Source: Warburgia ugandensis (Eukaryota; Streptophyta; Magnoliopsida; Canellales; Canellaceae). From it: DNA of 64,000 nucleotides. A model generated the notes under the pieces. The model ran no database searches and was not told the DNA's origin. It saw only the letters and a list, made by a program, of their open reading frames with translations. The translations under genes and the position numbers were made by a program. The stretch covers positions 28,612,449 to 28,676,448 of the forward strand of contig CP141136.1 in the NCBI GenBank assembly GCA_035236585.1, written 5' to 3'. Positions 11,630-23,600 of the stretch are shown here, in pieces; positions within the stretch are counted from its first letter, which is position 1, and every line of letters starts with the position of its first letter.

Positions 11630-14600
11630 GTAAGTGCTACATCTTGCACACACTTCAGAGCCGTCTGCATCAGTTCCCCATTCCTATGTATTTTGCTTCA
11701 TCAAGTAGCAACTGTTCTTTGTCCTAGCTTAACATTCCATTAATTTTCTATACAAACACGAATCAGGTATTGTTCTCAATTGTTCTTCCACAAAAGAGTC
11801 ACAGTATCAGCTAGTTTCTTTTCTATTCTGGCCATACTGCTCTGTGCACATAACCATCAAACTCATTTTTCCAGATGTCAAGACTATTTTGTGGGGTATC
11901 TGAGAAATTTCCTTATTGGTTTTCTGACATGATTGTAGGACCTGATCTTTGGCCTTATCTCTGAACATGCAAGTTGCAAGTGAAACATAGGATTGTCTTC
12001 CTTTATATACGCTTTAGAAGTAGATGGCTTTTTAGTTATTGCTGTACAAATCGCACCATGCTACTAGGCTAGGCCTTCATGCTCTAAACTGATAATGGAT
12101 TAGGAATAAATATAATTTGATATAGCTCATATAAAGACATTCAAGTTGCAAGTTAAGACAAGGGAATTATCTTATATTAAGACTTGAGAGTTTTAATTTC
12201 TTATCTAGTGATAGCTTAGGAGTCTAACAAATGAAAATGATTGCTCCTCGGTTTGGGAACTTGACTAGTACCCCAGTAACTTTGGCTCAGTATGCTGTAT
12301 GGGAATTACTAGTTTGTACGCGACGGAGAATGTTTCTTAACTTAGAAGTGACTTGTATGCTGTTCAAAGATCAGGTTATATTATCCATCTTATGTTTTTG
12401 TTTGTCTGAAACATATACAGGCTGCAAGAGAAGCACGATATGATAAGGAAGCTCTGATGAAGTTCTTTCGTATGGTCTGTATGCTGATTACTTTTCCCAA
12501 TCACTGTCTAATATTTGCAGTGTTGGTCTAGTGTCTTACACTAGTGTAATGTGATTCTCCAGTTGATCAGGAGAAGATATTTTTCTGAGGAATTACCTGC
12601 ACCAAATCCATGGTCTTTAAAACCAATTCAGAAATCTGTTCATCGTTCAGCTGACAATTTAATTGATGATGATCTCTTCCACAAGAATGCGAGGTTTGTT
12701 CCTCAAATGAATTAATAGATTTCACAACCATTCCTTGCGAACAACTTTTGTTGCGATTAAGCCATAAATGTAGAAATGTGATGTTCTCACATTATGATTT
12801 CTTCCAAGATAAAGTTGCTTTGAAGAACATTACATGCTTTTGGATAAATTTAAGGTTCATGGTATTTACTTGTTTCAATAGAGTTCATCTAACCTCTTGC
12901 AAATAGTATTTGTGATGTCAAAATTGTTACTTGAAACTTTGGGGACTGAGTCTATGAAAGTTGGAGGGAAGAGAAAAACTCCTTTCCCTTCTTAATCTAC
13001 TAGTGCAGTAAGCATTTTACTTCACTATTTTTCTTGTATTTTCATGTAATTTCTCATTTGTAAGAGCTTGAAGTAAAGAAAGAAAATATGTTGGAAGCTT
13101 AAATTCAGCCATTGAAAAACCCCTTGTTTCTCTTCTTACTAACTCTGTCATGATGGAATTTGAAGCTTCTGGCTTTAATCATTGAACACCTTTTTCAATT
13201 TTCCCTTCTCACTTGACTGTTAAAAAGTTATGAGTCCAGAAAGCTACCAACATGTAGAGAAGTTTTGAGTGATGGAATTCCTTTGTCAAAACTGGGCGTG
13301 CAGAATCATTTCTCTGCATTTAGTTGTTGAGGTATCTAATGCAATCCTTTATTTCTTGGTAACAGATTGATATACAGTTTCCATTTTTGCAACTCTCCAT
13401 TGATTCCTGTTCTCTTGTTGCAGAGATGACTCTAAAGTTAATAGACATCTAAATAGTGCCTTGTTTTAGAAATATGGTAGTAAACCATCTTTTATACAGA
13501 CAACAGGCACCTTGTAGAACTGGTACAGATGTTGTAACCGGCATTTGTAATCCTAATGTCTTGTAAAACGCTGCTGTTCTTCCATTTTGTTGGATGGATG
13601 TCTCAGAGTTCTTTTCTTTCTGTTTTCTTGTTTGTTTCTTCTTCTTCTTCTTCTTTTTCTCATAAGTCTGTCTGTACAAATGATCTAGGCCTGTATTTGG
13701 AGTTTCCCTAGGTTTGGTAAGGCGAAATGGGGCCACCCTAGCCCATTGAGTGCTCTACCTTGGGCACAACTAAAGTTACAAAAAAAAAAGAAAAAAAAAG
13801 AAACAGCTTCCTGGAGCTTCAGATGCAGCAACAAAGATAACATGGAAACGGGCTCACCAAAACTAACAGTAGAATGACCTCACATTTTTGTTCTATATTT
13901 AGCAAGGATGTGTTTGACCTTGTTAGAAGAGATATTACGGGTTATTTGCCCTTCATTTTCTTTTAAGGCAACTATGCAATGCAGCACTGGGACAAATTGA
14001 GAAATGCTTGCCTGTTGGATATGGCACTTACGGACATTGTATATTCTGCCCATTAAAGCATGAGGTGGTATGTATACTTAGTTGCTTAGGTGTTTCATGA
14101 GTGCTCCATGGGGCTCAATCTTTCTGGTCTCTAGTTGGCTTACAGGGTCATATCTCTGGTATGGATGGAAATTTTCACTTGAAATCTGATAGTCAGCTTC
14201 ACTATGGGCATGACGGAAATTTAGCTTTTCCTTCTTTCCTTTCTTCATTTCTGAGAACTATTTTATTCTGTCTCAAGTCTTGTAATTGGGGAGGCAAATT
14301 CTGGCCCGTAGTACATTGAAAGTATTTGGACCTTGGAATTTGTAGAATGTATTTGATTGCAAATCTAATTGTTACTTGAGATCTCATCCAGTATACTTCT
14401 AATAGGTATGAAGGAAACTTTACTTTTTTTAATTTTTATCTTTTGGGAAAAGTACATTTTACTACCCTCAACTAATCGTGGCTCTCGCTTTAGTCCCTAA
14501 ACTATCCAACTTGCAGTTTACTACACTCAACTAATCGCCACTGACACTTAGTCACTAAACTATCCAATTTGCTCTTTACTACCCTCAATTATCTCACTTG

Positions 14601-17600
14601 GTATCACTGTAAGTCCTTTTGGTAGTTTTAGGCCCTACACCTGATTATTTTAATATCTTTATTTTTAATATGTAAAATAATTTTTATTTAAAATAAAAGA
14701 AATTTTAAGAAAAAGAAAAAGAGTTCTTCTAGCGGGGATGTGGGTCTCAAATTGAGGTGGTCTGAGCTGTCATCTTGTTGAGCTTTCCTATTTAGGCTGC
14801 ATTCAAAAAATGATGCTTGTCGGAGGCTTTTTAATACCAGTTTTTTTCAGTTAAGAATTTCAACGGAGGCGATTTATAACAAAAAAGAACATGGCTCAAA
14901 TGAGCTAATGGTTGTGGTGATGGCTAGCCAATTTGAGGCAGGCCCCACATGATGAATGGATCAGATCATCCAAAGGATGGCCCCAGATAGGATGTGTCCT
15001 TTTCTGTGTTTGGGTGAACCATGCATTTTGTTCCACCCCACCATTGGGTAATCTGATCCGGTCATCTTGTTGGTGCTTTTGGCTGCAATAGAGCCTAAGT
15101 AGCAAGGGTGAATTAGCTGTCCATGGATATTTTGGTATGTGGATTGTTATCCCTGTGCCGAGCAACTCCATTTTTAGTCGGGACAAGGAGTAGAAGTTAG
15201 ATTCTGGGAGAATGTCTTGATGGAGCAAGTTTCTTAAGCCAAGTGTTTCTAGACCTCTACAGGTTAGTGAGAGGGGAAGTAGTACTCTGCAAGAGTCTTA
15301 AGGATCATCTGGGTTGGTCTCTTTTTCAAAGTCGTTAGGATGCAGTAGTCTGGTCCAAGTTTCTTGCTTGCTTTGCTAAGGTAGGTTTTTACTCCACCTA
15401 GAAAATGACAGTAAACTATGGACCTAAAGCTGAGAGGAATTTTCGTGATTGTTATTCTTCTCCTTTCTTGCCAAGGGTGCTAGAATTGACATGAGTTGGA
15501 TGGCATGAAGCTGGTTATCTCTCCTAGGATCCAAAGTTTTTGTTGGATGAGGTGCTGCCACAAAGTTAATGCATTTGTTATGCTTAAGAGGAAGCACTAT
15601 ATCTTGGTTAAATCCCTGTTTTGTATGTAATGAAGCTGAGGAGTCCTGTTCTATGTAGTTAGAGGCATGCCTAGGCGCACGTACTGCACCTGAACTTTGT
15701 AAAGTTGCAAGGGTTTTAGGTGCCAGCGCCTGGGGTGCTCCTCAGTGTGCCTAGTGCCTTTGTTCAGGCGCGCCTCCGATGCCTACGCGCAGGTGATGAG
15801 TTGTTAAAACGCCAACCTTCAAAATTTTTAATTTCTACTGTAGAAACGACTATTCCTCTTCAAGCTTTTATAGATCAAAGTGAAGAAAAGGTATAGATTC
15901 ATGAATCTTCCACCTTAAAACCCAATTTTTCTGTAAAAAACATAAAAATCAGTGACATTTTTTTTTTTTTTTTTCATTTTTGACTGACTTATTTTTTATA
16001 AATCTTGATGGTTTCTCATTCTATAGGTACAAACAAACATTCCATTTGATTTTCTTGTTTGTTTGCTATAGATTTAACATCTATTTAGGTTTTTTTCAAT
16101 TTTTTTGAAAAAACAGTTACAGAATTTTGAAATAACTTTTGTTTTTTACATTTATTCCTTGAAACAGAATTTCATTCACATATATAGCTTCCATTCATAG
16201 AAAGTAGCATGTTTGAATAATATTTCATCATAGAATTATTTTTTTCTTACTTTTTTGGGTTTGAATTTTTATAATTCTTAATATTTATTTTTGTGCCTCG
16301 CGATTCAGGCATCACCTAGGTGTGCCTAGGCCCTCCAAGCTCCAGGTGCACCCCTTGTGCCTAGTTGCATTTTGCACCTTTGACTACATAGGTCCTGTTT
16401 ATCCATTGCTATACTCAATAGGAGGTTTTGCTGATATTTTCTCCCCTTTTGGCATTCATTGAGAAGTCCTGTCTTTATTCCCTCCTGGAGATATGAAGTT
16501 TCTTTCACCTAGGTTCTAAGGACGGAATTTTGTGGGGCATGATCTTGTATGCAAGTTCTTTCCACTTTTTGTCATTTATGTTACCCCACAACGAGACCAC
16601 CCATTGAAAAGATGTGTAAGGTGGTTTACCAAATTGAACTTGATAGAGCTTTTCTTGGCAATTTAGAACCCATTGGAAATGAGGGTAGCTAGTGTAGAAA
16701 AGTGGAAAGGAGGAGAGAAGTAGGGCCATTGTTGGTTTTAGTTGAACTTGATAAAGCTTTTCTTGGCAATTTAGAACGCACTGGAAATGAGGGTAATTAA
16801 TGTAGAAAAATGGAAAGGTGGAGGAAAATAGGGCCATTGTTGGTTTAATCTTTGTCTAACCACATGATCTGATGCCTTCATTTTTTAAGGCACTTACACT
16901 GTAGGCTGGAAATAATATCCTAGTGAGGAACTAATCTTATCAAGGTACTTAGTTTAGGACTAACATAAGTATGAAACCCTCTAATCTTCATAAATTTAGA
17001 AACTCATTAAGCTAAAAAAAGCTTCTAAAGAAGTTGGTTAAATGAGGCAAAGCATCTAGTTAAGACCGACAGTCACATAGACAGAACAAGCAAATTCACA
17101 TGGAGATAATAGGGTTGTCGACACATGAAATGCTTGAGATAGTTCGTTGCTATGTAGTTTGGGGTGCAAGGAGTCCACTTGGCGCGCATAGGCGTGCGCC
17201 TGAATCACGAGGCACAAAAATAAATATTTCATCATCATCATCATCAAGACCTTATCCCAATTAGGGGTTGGCCACATGAATCTTATTCCTCCATTCATCT
17301 CTATTAAGTATCATGACTTCATTTAGTCCTAAAGTTTTTAAATCTTTTCTCACCACTTCTATCCACATTATTTTGGGCCTTTCCCTTGTCCTTTTAGAAC
17401 CTTCTACTTGCATTGCCTCACTTCTTCTAACTGATTTCATTTTCAGTCTCCTTTGGACATATCCAAACCATCTAAGTCTAATCTCCCTCGTGTTGTTACC
17501 TACTATTCTTAAGTTTCCTCTAATGTTTTCATTCTTAATTCTATCCTTTCTTGTCTTGCCACTTATCCATTTCAACATCTTCATTTCCGTGACGCTCATC

Positions 17601-20600
17601 CTATGAAATATTTAAAAATTATAAAAAAAAAATTAAAATCCCAAAAAATAAAAAAAATCTAAAAAATTCCAAAAAGGTAAGAAAAACCATAGAAACAGAA
17701 TTACATAATGAAATATTACCGAAACATGCTAAATGCTATAAACAAAACAATATATAATTAAAGTCAAGTCAAATATCATTTATGATGAAACAGAAGTTAC
17801 AAAAAAACTATAAGAGTTTAGAAAGCCATAATTATGAACATATGACCTTGAAAAACTAGTTTAGACTTCTTAGTTTAATTTAAGAGTTTAAGACTACTAG
17901 ACCTCAGTTCACTTCTATCATCTCTAAAGGGAGATTATCATCAGAACTATCATCTTCCTCATCAACATATCCAGCGGGGCCAACATCCTAAACTTGCAAC
18001 TCCTCCGTGTCCTCCTCAAAACCAATTTACTCTGCTGGTTCTACAACTACTTGAGACATGTTCCTCTAGCATAAGCTCTTTCTCCTCTACCTTTAGTACT
18101 GTTTGGTAGGGGGAGCAACATGTGAACTGGTTCTGGTAGCATGCTCAATGTCACCCCATGTGAGGTTATCATCTGGATGCGTAAGCTCATCCTAGGTATT
18201 AACTTAAATGATCCACTCATCACTCTCATCGACCTTTCTATATATGTTTACGATCTTAACCGACCCTCATTTCGATGACAGAGATATTGATTATATTAAA
18301 CATATACCAGATCATTTAATGTTTTTGCGGTGCAACTTAAATCTCTTCTGTGTGAAGCTGGAACAAAATTTTAAATTATAAGTAATGAATAATGGCTAAT
18401 TAGATTGCTCTACAAATTAGTAAAGTAAGACTTACATTCTCAAAGATACTTCAGTTTCGCTAGCAAGGAGATGCACTGTAGGCCTAGAAGAGGACTTTGA
18501 TGTAAGTCTTTTAAGAATTGGTCATTCAGCCTCAAAAGTGACCCACTACTTGCCAACAGAAGTTAAATAATAGTTAACACTTCGGAAATAGAAAAAAACA
18601 AAAATCAAAAAACAAAAATTAAGGAACTTGACACTCAGGAAAAAAGATTTAAAAATTATAAAAGATTTATAAGGGGCAATGGTCTTTCTTTTCTATTTAG
18701 CTAAGTCATTTGCGAGTAGGCCTAACGCATGTTTATACGGGCTTAGGTCGTTAATCACCTTACTTATATCCTCTTGATTTGCAGATAGAATATTAATGAT
18801 ATCAAATAATCTTTGTTTGATAAATTTATCAGCATCAACATCTTCTTGCCTATTGTAGTAGAATATAAGGTTAAGATAATAACGAACTGCATGTAAGTAT
18901 TGATAGAGTTGATTCATCCATCTACTGTGTACAATGTCACAGATATGGGTGACTTGTCGCTCATTTCCTTGGCTTGTGTAATGGCCTCATAAATATAGCT
19001 CATTATAGGCTTCACTTAGTATCCATCAACCTCAACACCTCTATGAATGGGGCCATTATCTTCAAACAAAAAGAAATGTTCTAGAAGCCATTATGGCTGA
19101 AAATGCTTTGAACTCTTTGACCAATTTGGGTATTGTTCCATTTACTATTGTTCTACACTTGACAGTGGACATCTCCTTCATATCCACCCTCACATTGTGA
19201 AAATTCCCAATTCTCAAAAAGTTGGTGGCAAAATGTGTGACTACAGGTCTGACCAATTATCTTTGTTTGGTCATTGTTCTCATCAAGTAGGGACACGGGT
19301 ATGACTGTATATAGAAACAATCATTGCCTTCGCTTCTCTCACACTACACTTTACCTTCGACAATTTTTCAATGTCTTTTAAGATCAAATTGACGCAATGT
19401 GCTACATTGGGTGTCCAAAATAAATGCTTCCTTCTTATTTGCAAATATCTCCATGCAGCTACATAATTTGATATATTGTCTATGATGATCTATAATAGAC
19501 AATGAAATTCAAGAGTAGCAATTAAAATTCCTAACAAAAACAAAACTGTTACTAAGAGAAGGCTACTTGGACAACATTTTCCTCTCTGACGCTGTCTATG
19601 ATGTCATCCAACATCTTTACAATCAAAATTGAGATCTTTACATGTTCAGATCCATCAATTGACTTTAGAAAAACTGTCTTAGTTGGATAGTTCACCAAGA
19701 AATTAATCAGGACATTATGGAGCACCCGTATCGTGCACAATTTTTTTCTGTCCTCTTGGACAAATTCGTTTGTCTTTTCAAATTGTTTTGTAAGAAGAGA
19801 TGCCCTCAACTCATGGTACGAGGGTGCCTTGAAACCTTAATATAAAAGAATACACAAGTTAAAGCTTATAACTTACAAAACATGCACAAAAGTATCAATA
19901 TGTAAATGAAAAAAAAAAAATGTACCTGGACCATGTTGTGCAACCAACTCAAACGTGGTATGAAATAATTGATATCAAGCGGCATTAAAGGCAATGCTAT
20001 TCTCATATACCTGCTTATGATATAATCATATGATCTTGCCATAAGCTCCTTATATGCATTATTTATTGTGATCTGATGCAAAGGAGCCTTCTTGGGATTG
20101 GGGGCGAATTGAAGATCAAGTGGTCCATTTATACCACTCATAGACCTCTTGTTGCTCCCAAATAAAAATCCCACCACCACCGCCGCCGCCACCAAGTCTC
20201 TCACTGTTAACTTCAGCAGCATCATAATCATCATGAATCCCAAACAAGTTCTCTGGTGGAGGGTGTTGGGCGAGAAAGGGGTTTCACGAGGGTATATAAA
20301 CATAACTAAAGATATATATGAGGGAGTAGAAACAAATGTTAAGACTACTAGTGGAGAGGCTAGTGATTTTCCTATCACTGTAGAATTGCCCCAAGGATTG
20401 GCATTGAGCCCATACCTTTTCACATTGGTTATGGATGAGTTAACAAAACATCTACACAAGGAGATTCCATGGTGCATGCTATTTGCAAATGATATAGTTT
20501 TAATTGATGAAACAAAGGAGGGTGTAAACAAAAAGCTAGAGTTATAGAGAAAGCATTAGAACCTAAAGGATTTAAAATTATCTGATCTAAGATGTAGTAT

Positions 20601-23600
20601 ATGGAATGCAATTTTAGTAAGGAGAGAAGCGGGTGTGGAGTACAAGTAAAGTTTGATAACCAAGAAGTCCTCGTAAAAGACCACTTTCTTTACTTAGGAT
20701 CGATGATTCATGAGAGTGGAGAGATTGAGAGGGAAGTTACCCTAAGAATGTAAGCGGGTTGGAACAAGGGGAGATGTGCATGTAGAGTTTTGTGTGATTA
20801 GCGTATGCCATTCAAACTAAAAGGAAAATTCTATAGGATGGCTGTAAGGCCAATCATGCTCTATGGATCAGAGTGTTGGGCAGTTAAAGAACATCATGTT
20901 CATAGGTTGAGCATAATAGAAATGAGGATGTTGAGATGGATGAATGGCAAGACAAGAAAGTATAGAATTAGGAATGAAAACATTAGAGGAAACTTAGGGG
21001 TAGCACCAATAAGTAACAAGATGAGGGAGATTAGATGTAGATGGTTTGGGCATGTCCAACAAAGACCGAAAACGGTACTTGTTAGAAGGAGTGAGGCAAT
21101 GCAAGTATAAAGTTCTAAAAGAGCAAGGGGAAAGCCCAAAAGAACATGGATAGAAGTGGTGAAAAAAGATTTAAAAACTTTGGAACTAAATGAAGCTATG
21201 GTACTTAATAGAGGGGAATGGACATTCTCTTTGATATTTGTGGAGTAACCTTGTTGCATTTTTTTGCATTCCTATACTTTTTAGCTAAATGTTGTTTCAA
21301 CCTATAAATCTCATCACTATACTTATTTTCACACAATTTACACCAAACTGTGTTTTTATCACTTGAAATCCTTAACTCTTCATACTCCCACCCTGGGTTT
21401 GCAGATTTAGAAAGAGTCAATGAACATGAAGTATCTAAATTTGAACCCATTGATGATGACATCTTTGAATTCTAGTCTTAGAAAGTAGAAATAAGAAATT
21501 AAAGATAGTACTTTTATGCAACTCTTTTTATGGATAAAACGAAAAAAAATCCTAAAAAACACAAAAAAATGATAAATTCATCATAGATGCAGTCACAAGC
21601 AAAGGTAAGATATACATTTGAAGGGAAATCAGTTTGAACGAGTACATGAAAAATACAAAATTTAAAAATTATTTATGTAACTGTTTTTCAGAAAAAATAA
21701 CCTAAAAAACAAAAAAAATAACAAAGAGACTCATCATATATATACACTCACTAGCAAAGGGAAGCTATATGTATGAATGGGAATTAGTTTGAAGGAATAA
21801 ATTTAAGAAACAAACTCAAAATATCATTCTTTGTAACTTTTTTTCAAAAAAAAGAAAAGGAAGAAAACCTAAAAGGAAGTTAAATCTATTGCAAATAAAC
21901 AAGAAAATCAAATGGAATGTTTGTTTCTACCCATGGAATGAGAAAGCATCAAGATTTATTAAAAAAAGTAAGCCAAAAATAAAAAAAATTGAAAAAAGGC
22001 TACTAGTTTTTACCTTTTCTTTTATAGAAAATAGGGTTTTAGCTTGAAGATTCATGAATCCATACCTTTTCTTCCCCTAGATTTGTAAAATCTCAAAGAG
22101 GAATGGTCGTTTCCATAGTAGGAGAAGATGAAAAAATATGAAACATGAAGTTTGGGTTCTAAAAGTTTGTAACTTGCACCTAGGCGTCAGAGATGCGCTT
22201 GGAGGCACTCGTGTGTGCCTAGGCACTGGCATCTCAACCCCCTGTGACTTTACTAAATCCAGGCACGGTTCATGCAGTTAGCGCCTAGGTGTGCCTCTAA
22301 CTACATAGATTCATTGAAATAATATTGTAAACAGATGGATGCGACGATGGGAGATGTACACTCGTCACTAGAAGAATGTTGCGACTATGGAAATGTACAA
22401 TCGTCACTAGAAGAATGTTGCGACTATGGGAGATGTGCAATTGTCACTAGAAGAATGTTTCGACTTTGCTTACAGTAATCATTGAAAGAGTGACTCATCC
22501 TATGTTGTCTCTTAGGCTAACTATGATTGTTGGTTCCTTGAGATTGGGGGCTAATTGGTCATGAAATCAGATATGGTTTCCATTTACTCCTGGGTTAATT
22601 GTAAGTTTCCTTTTCTCTCTTGGGCTAATTGTAATTGATGTTTTCGCAAATGTTGGCTGTCTGTGGTTCACGACCAGTATTGCCTTGTCTATTGGAGCAG
22701 AAAGAGAAAAGGAAAGAATTTAATGTGGAAGTTGAGGCTTATTTGAGTTTTGTACTCTTGCATTGTAGCTTCAATTTTCTGAACTTATATTTTCTCAATA
22801 CTTGACACAAGAATTGAGAATTGGCTAGCATCATTCATTCTTTATATGATAATCACTGTGCAATTAACGCATCAAAAGTCCTGCATTTTATGTAGATATG
22901 ACATACTGAAGTTGATTATTCCTCATTGGTGAGAATGTTGAAGGCTGTATCAATAGGCTTCCCTATTCTTTTGCATAATCACATGGCTGGATTCATGTTT
23001 TAAAAGAACATTTTCAGTTTCATTAGAAGTTCATAAAGCCCTTGGGAAAGACATCTTGGAACTCCCTAACTACATCCAGCTCCTCAATCTGAGGTCTCTT
23101 TGCCTCCATTGGCATCACACTGCCTTTGTGGTTTTAATTCTATACGGTTTTATTACAGCCGGTCCCCAACTCGGATAATGGAGGAGGGTTTTGGTCAGGT
23201 GCCAGTAGGCAAGTAAAACTTTGGCAAACCTTATGCATGAATCAAATTTTTACATTCCCTCAGGCTAGGGCATTCCCTGTAAGCGAGTTTTTGCATTGAA
23301 TCCCAGATGCAGTGGAAAATAGACAAGGGCTGCTAGGGTGTTCCCTCGGAAGCAACGCACTACATTGGATCCCAGGTGTAATGGAAACTAGGCAAGGGCT
23401 ATTAGAGTGTCCCTTAGAAGTGACTGCTGCATCAGAACCTAGGTATAGTGGAAAGTAGGCATTGGTTCCCGCTCTATTCGGGAAGTGCGCGGGTAAATAT
23501 GCTAACCCAAGAGAATAAAATTCGTAATGCCACATGGAATAAAGTGACATCGACATGTAAGAATATAGAGTTAGTAAATACGAGGAAACGTAGGAGAGTC

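Larger units (their letters stand above)
17150..22308 (-). mobile_element. hAT transposon with transposase remnant, two LINE fragments inside
   Basis: The left end is CTATGTAGTTTGGGGTGCAA at 17150; the right end, reverse complemented from 22308, is CTATGTAGTTAGAGGCACAC. The flanking octamers GTTCGTTG (17142-17149) and ATTCATTG (22309-22316) match at 6 of 8 positions, and both differences are G to A, consistent with an aged hAT target duplication. The minus strand carries a BED finger and DUF659-type hAT transposase pieces. AT-rich flanks of poly-A and poly-T (17610-17760 and 21480-22030) sit inside both ends. LINE-c (17230-17605) and LINE-d (20255-21222) inserted later. Confidence 0.87.

Noticed and set aside
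13449..13736. 95-residue minus-strand ORF with a Lys run
   Set aside because: Generated by a CTT/TTC-rich stretch; no support.
22341..22459. CRISPR-like array
   Set aside because: Three direct 40-bp tandem units with no spacers, in plant DNA; an ordinary tandem repeat.
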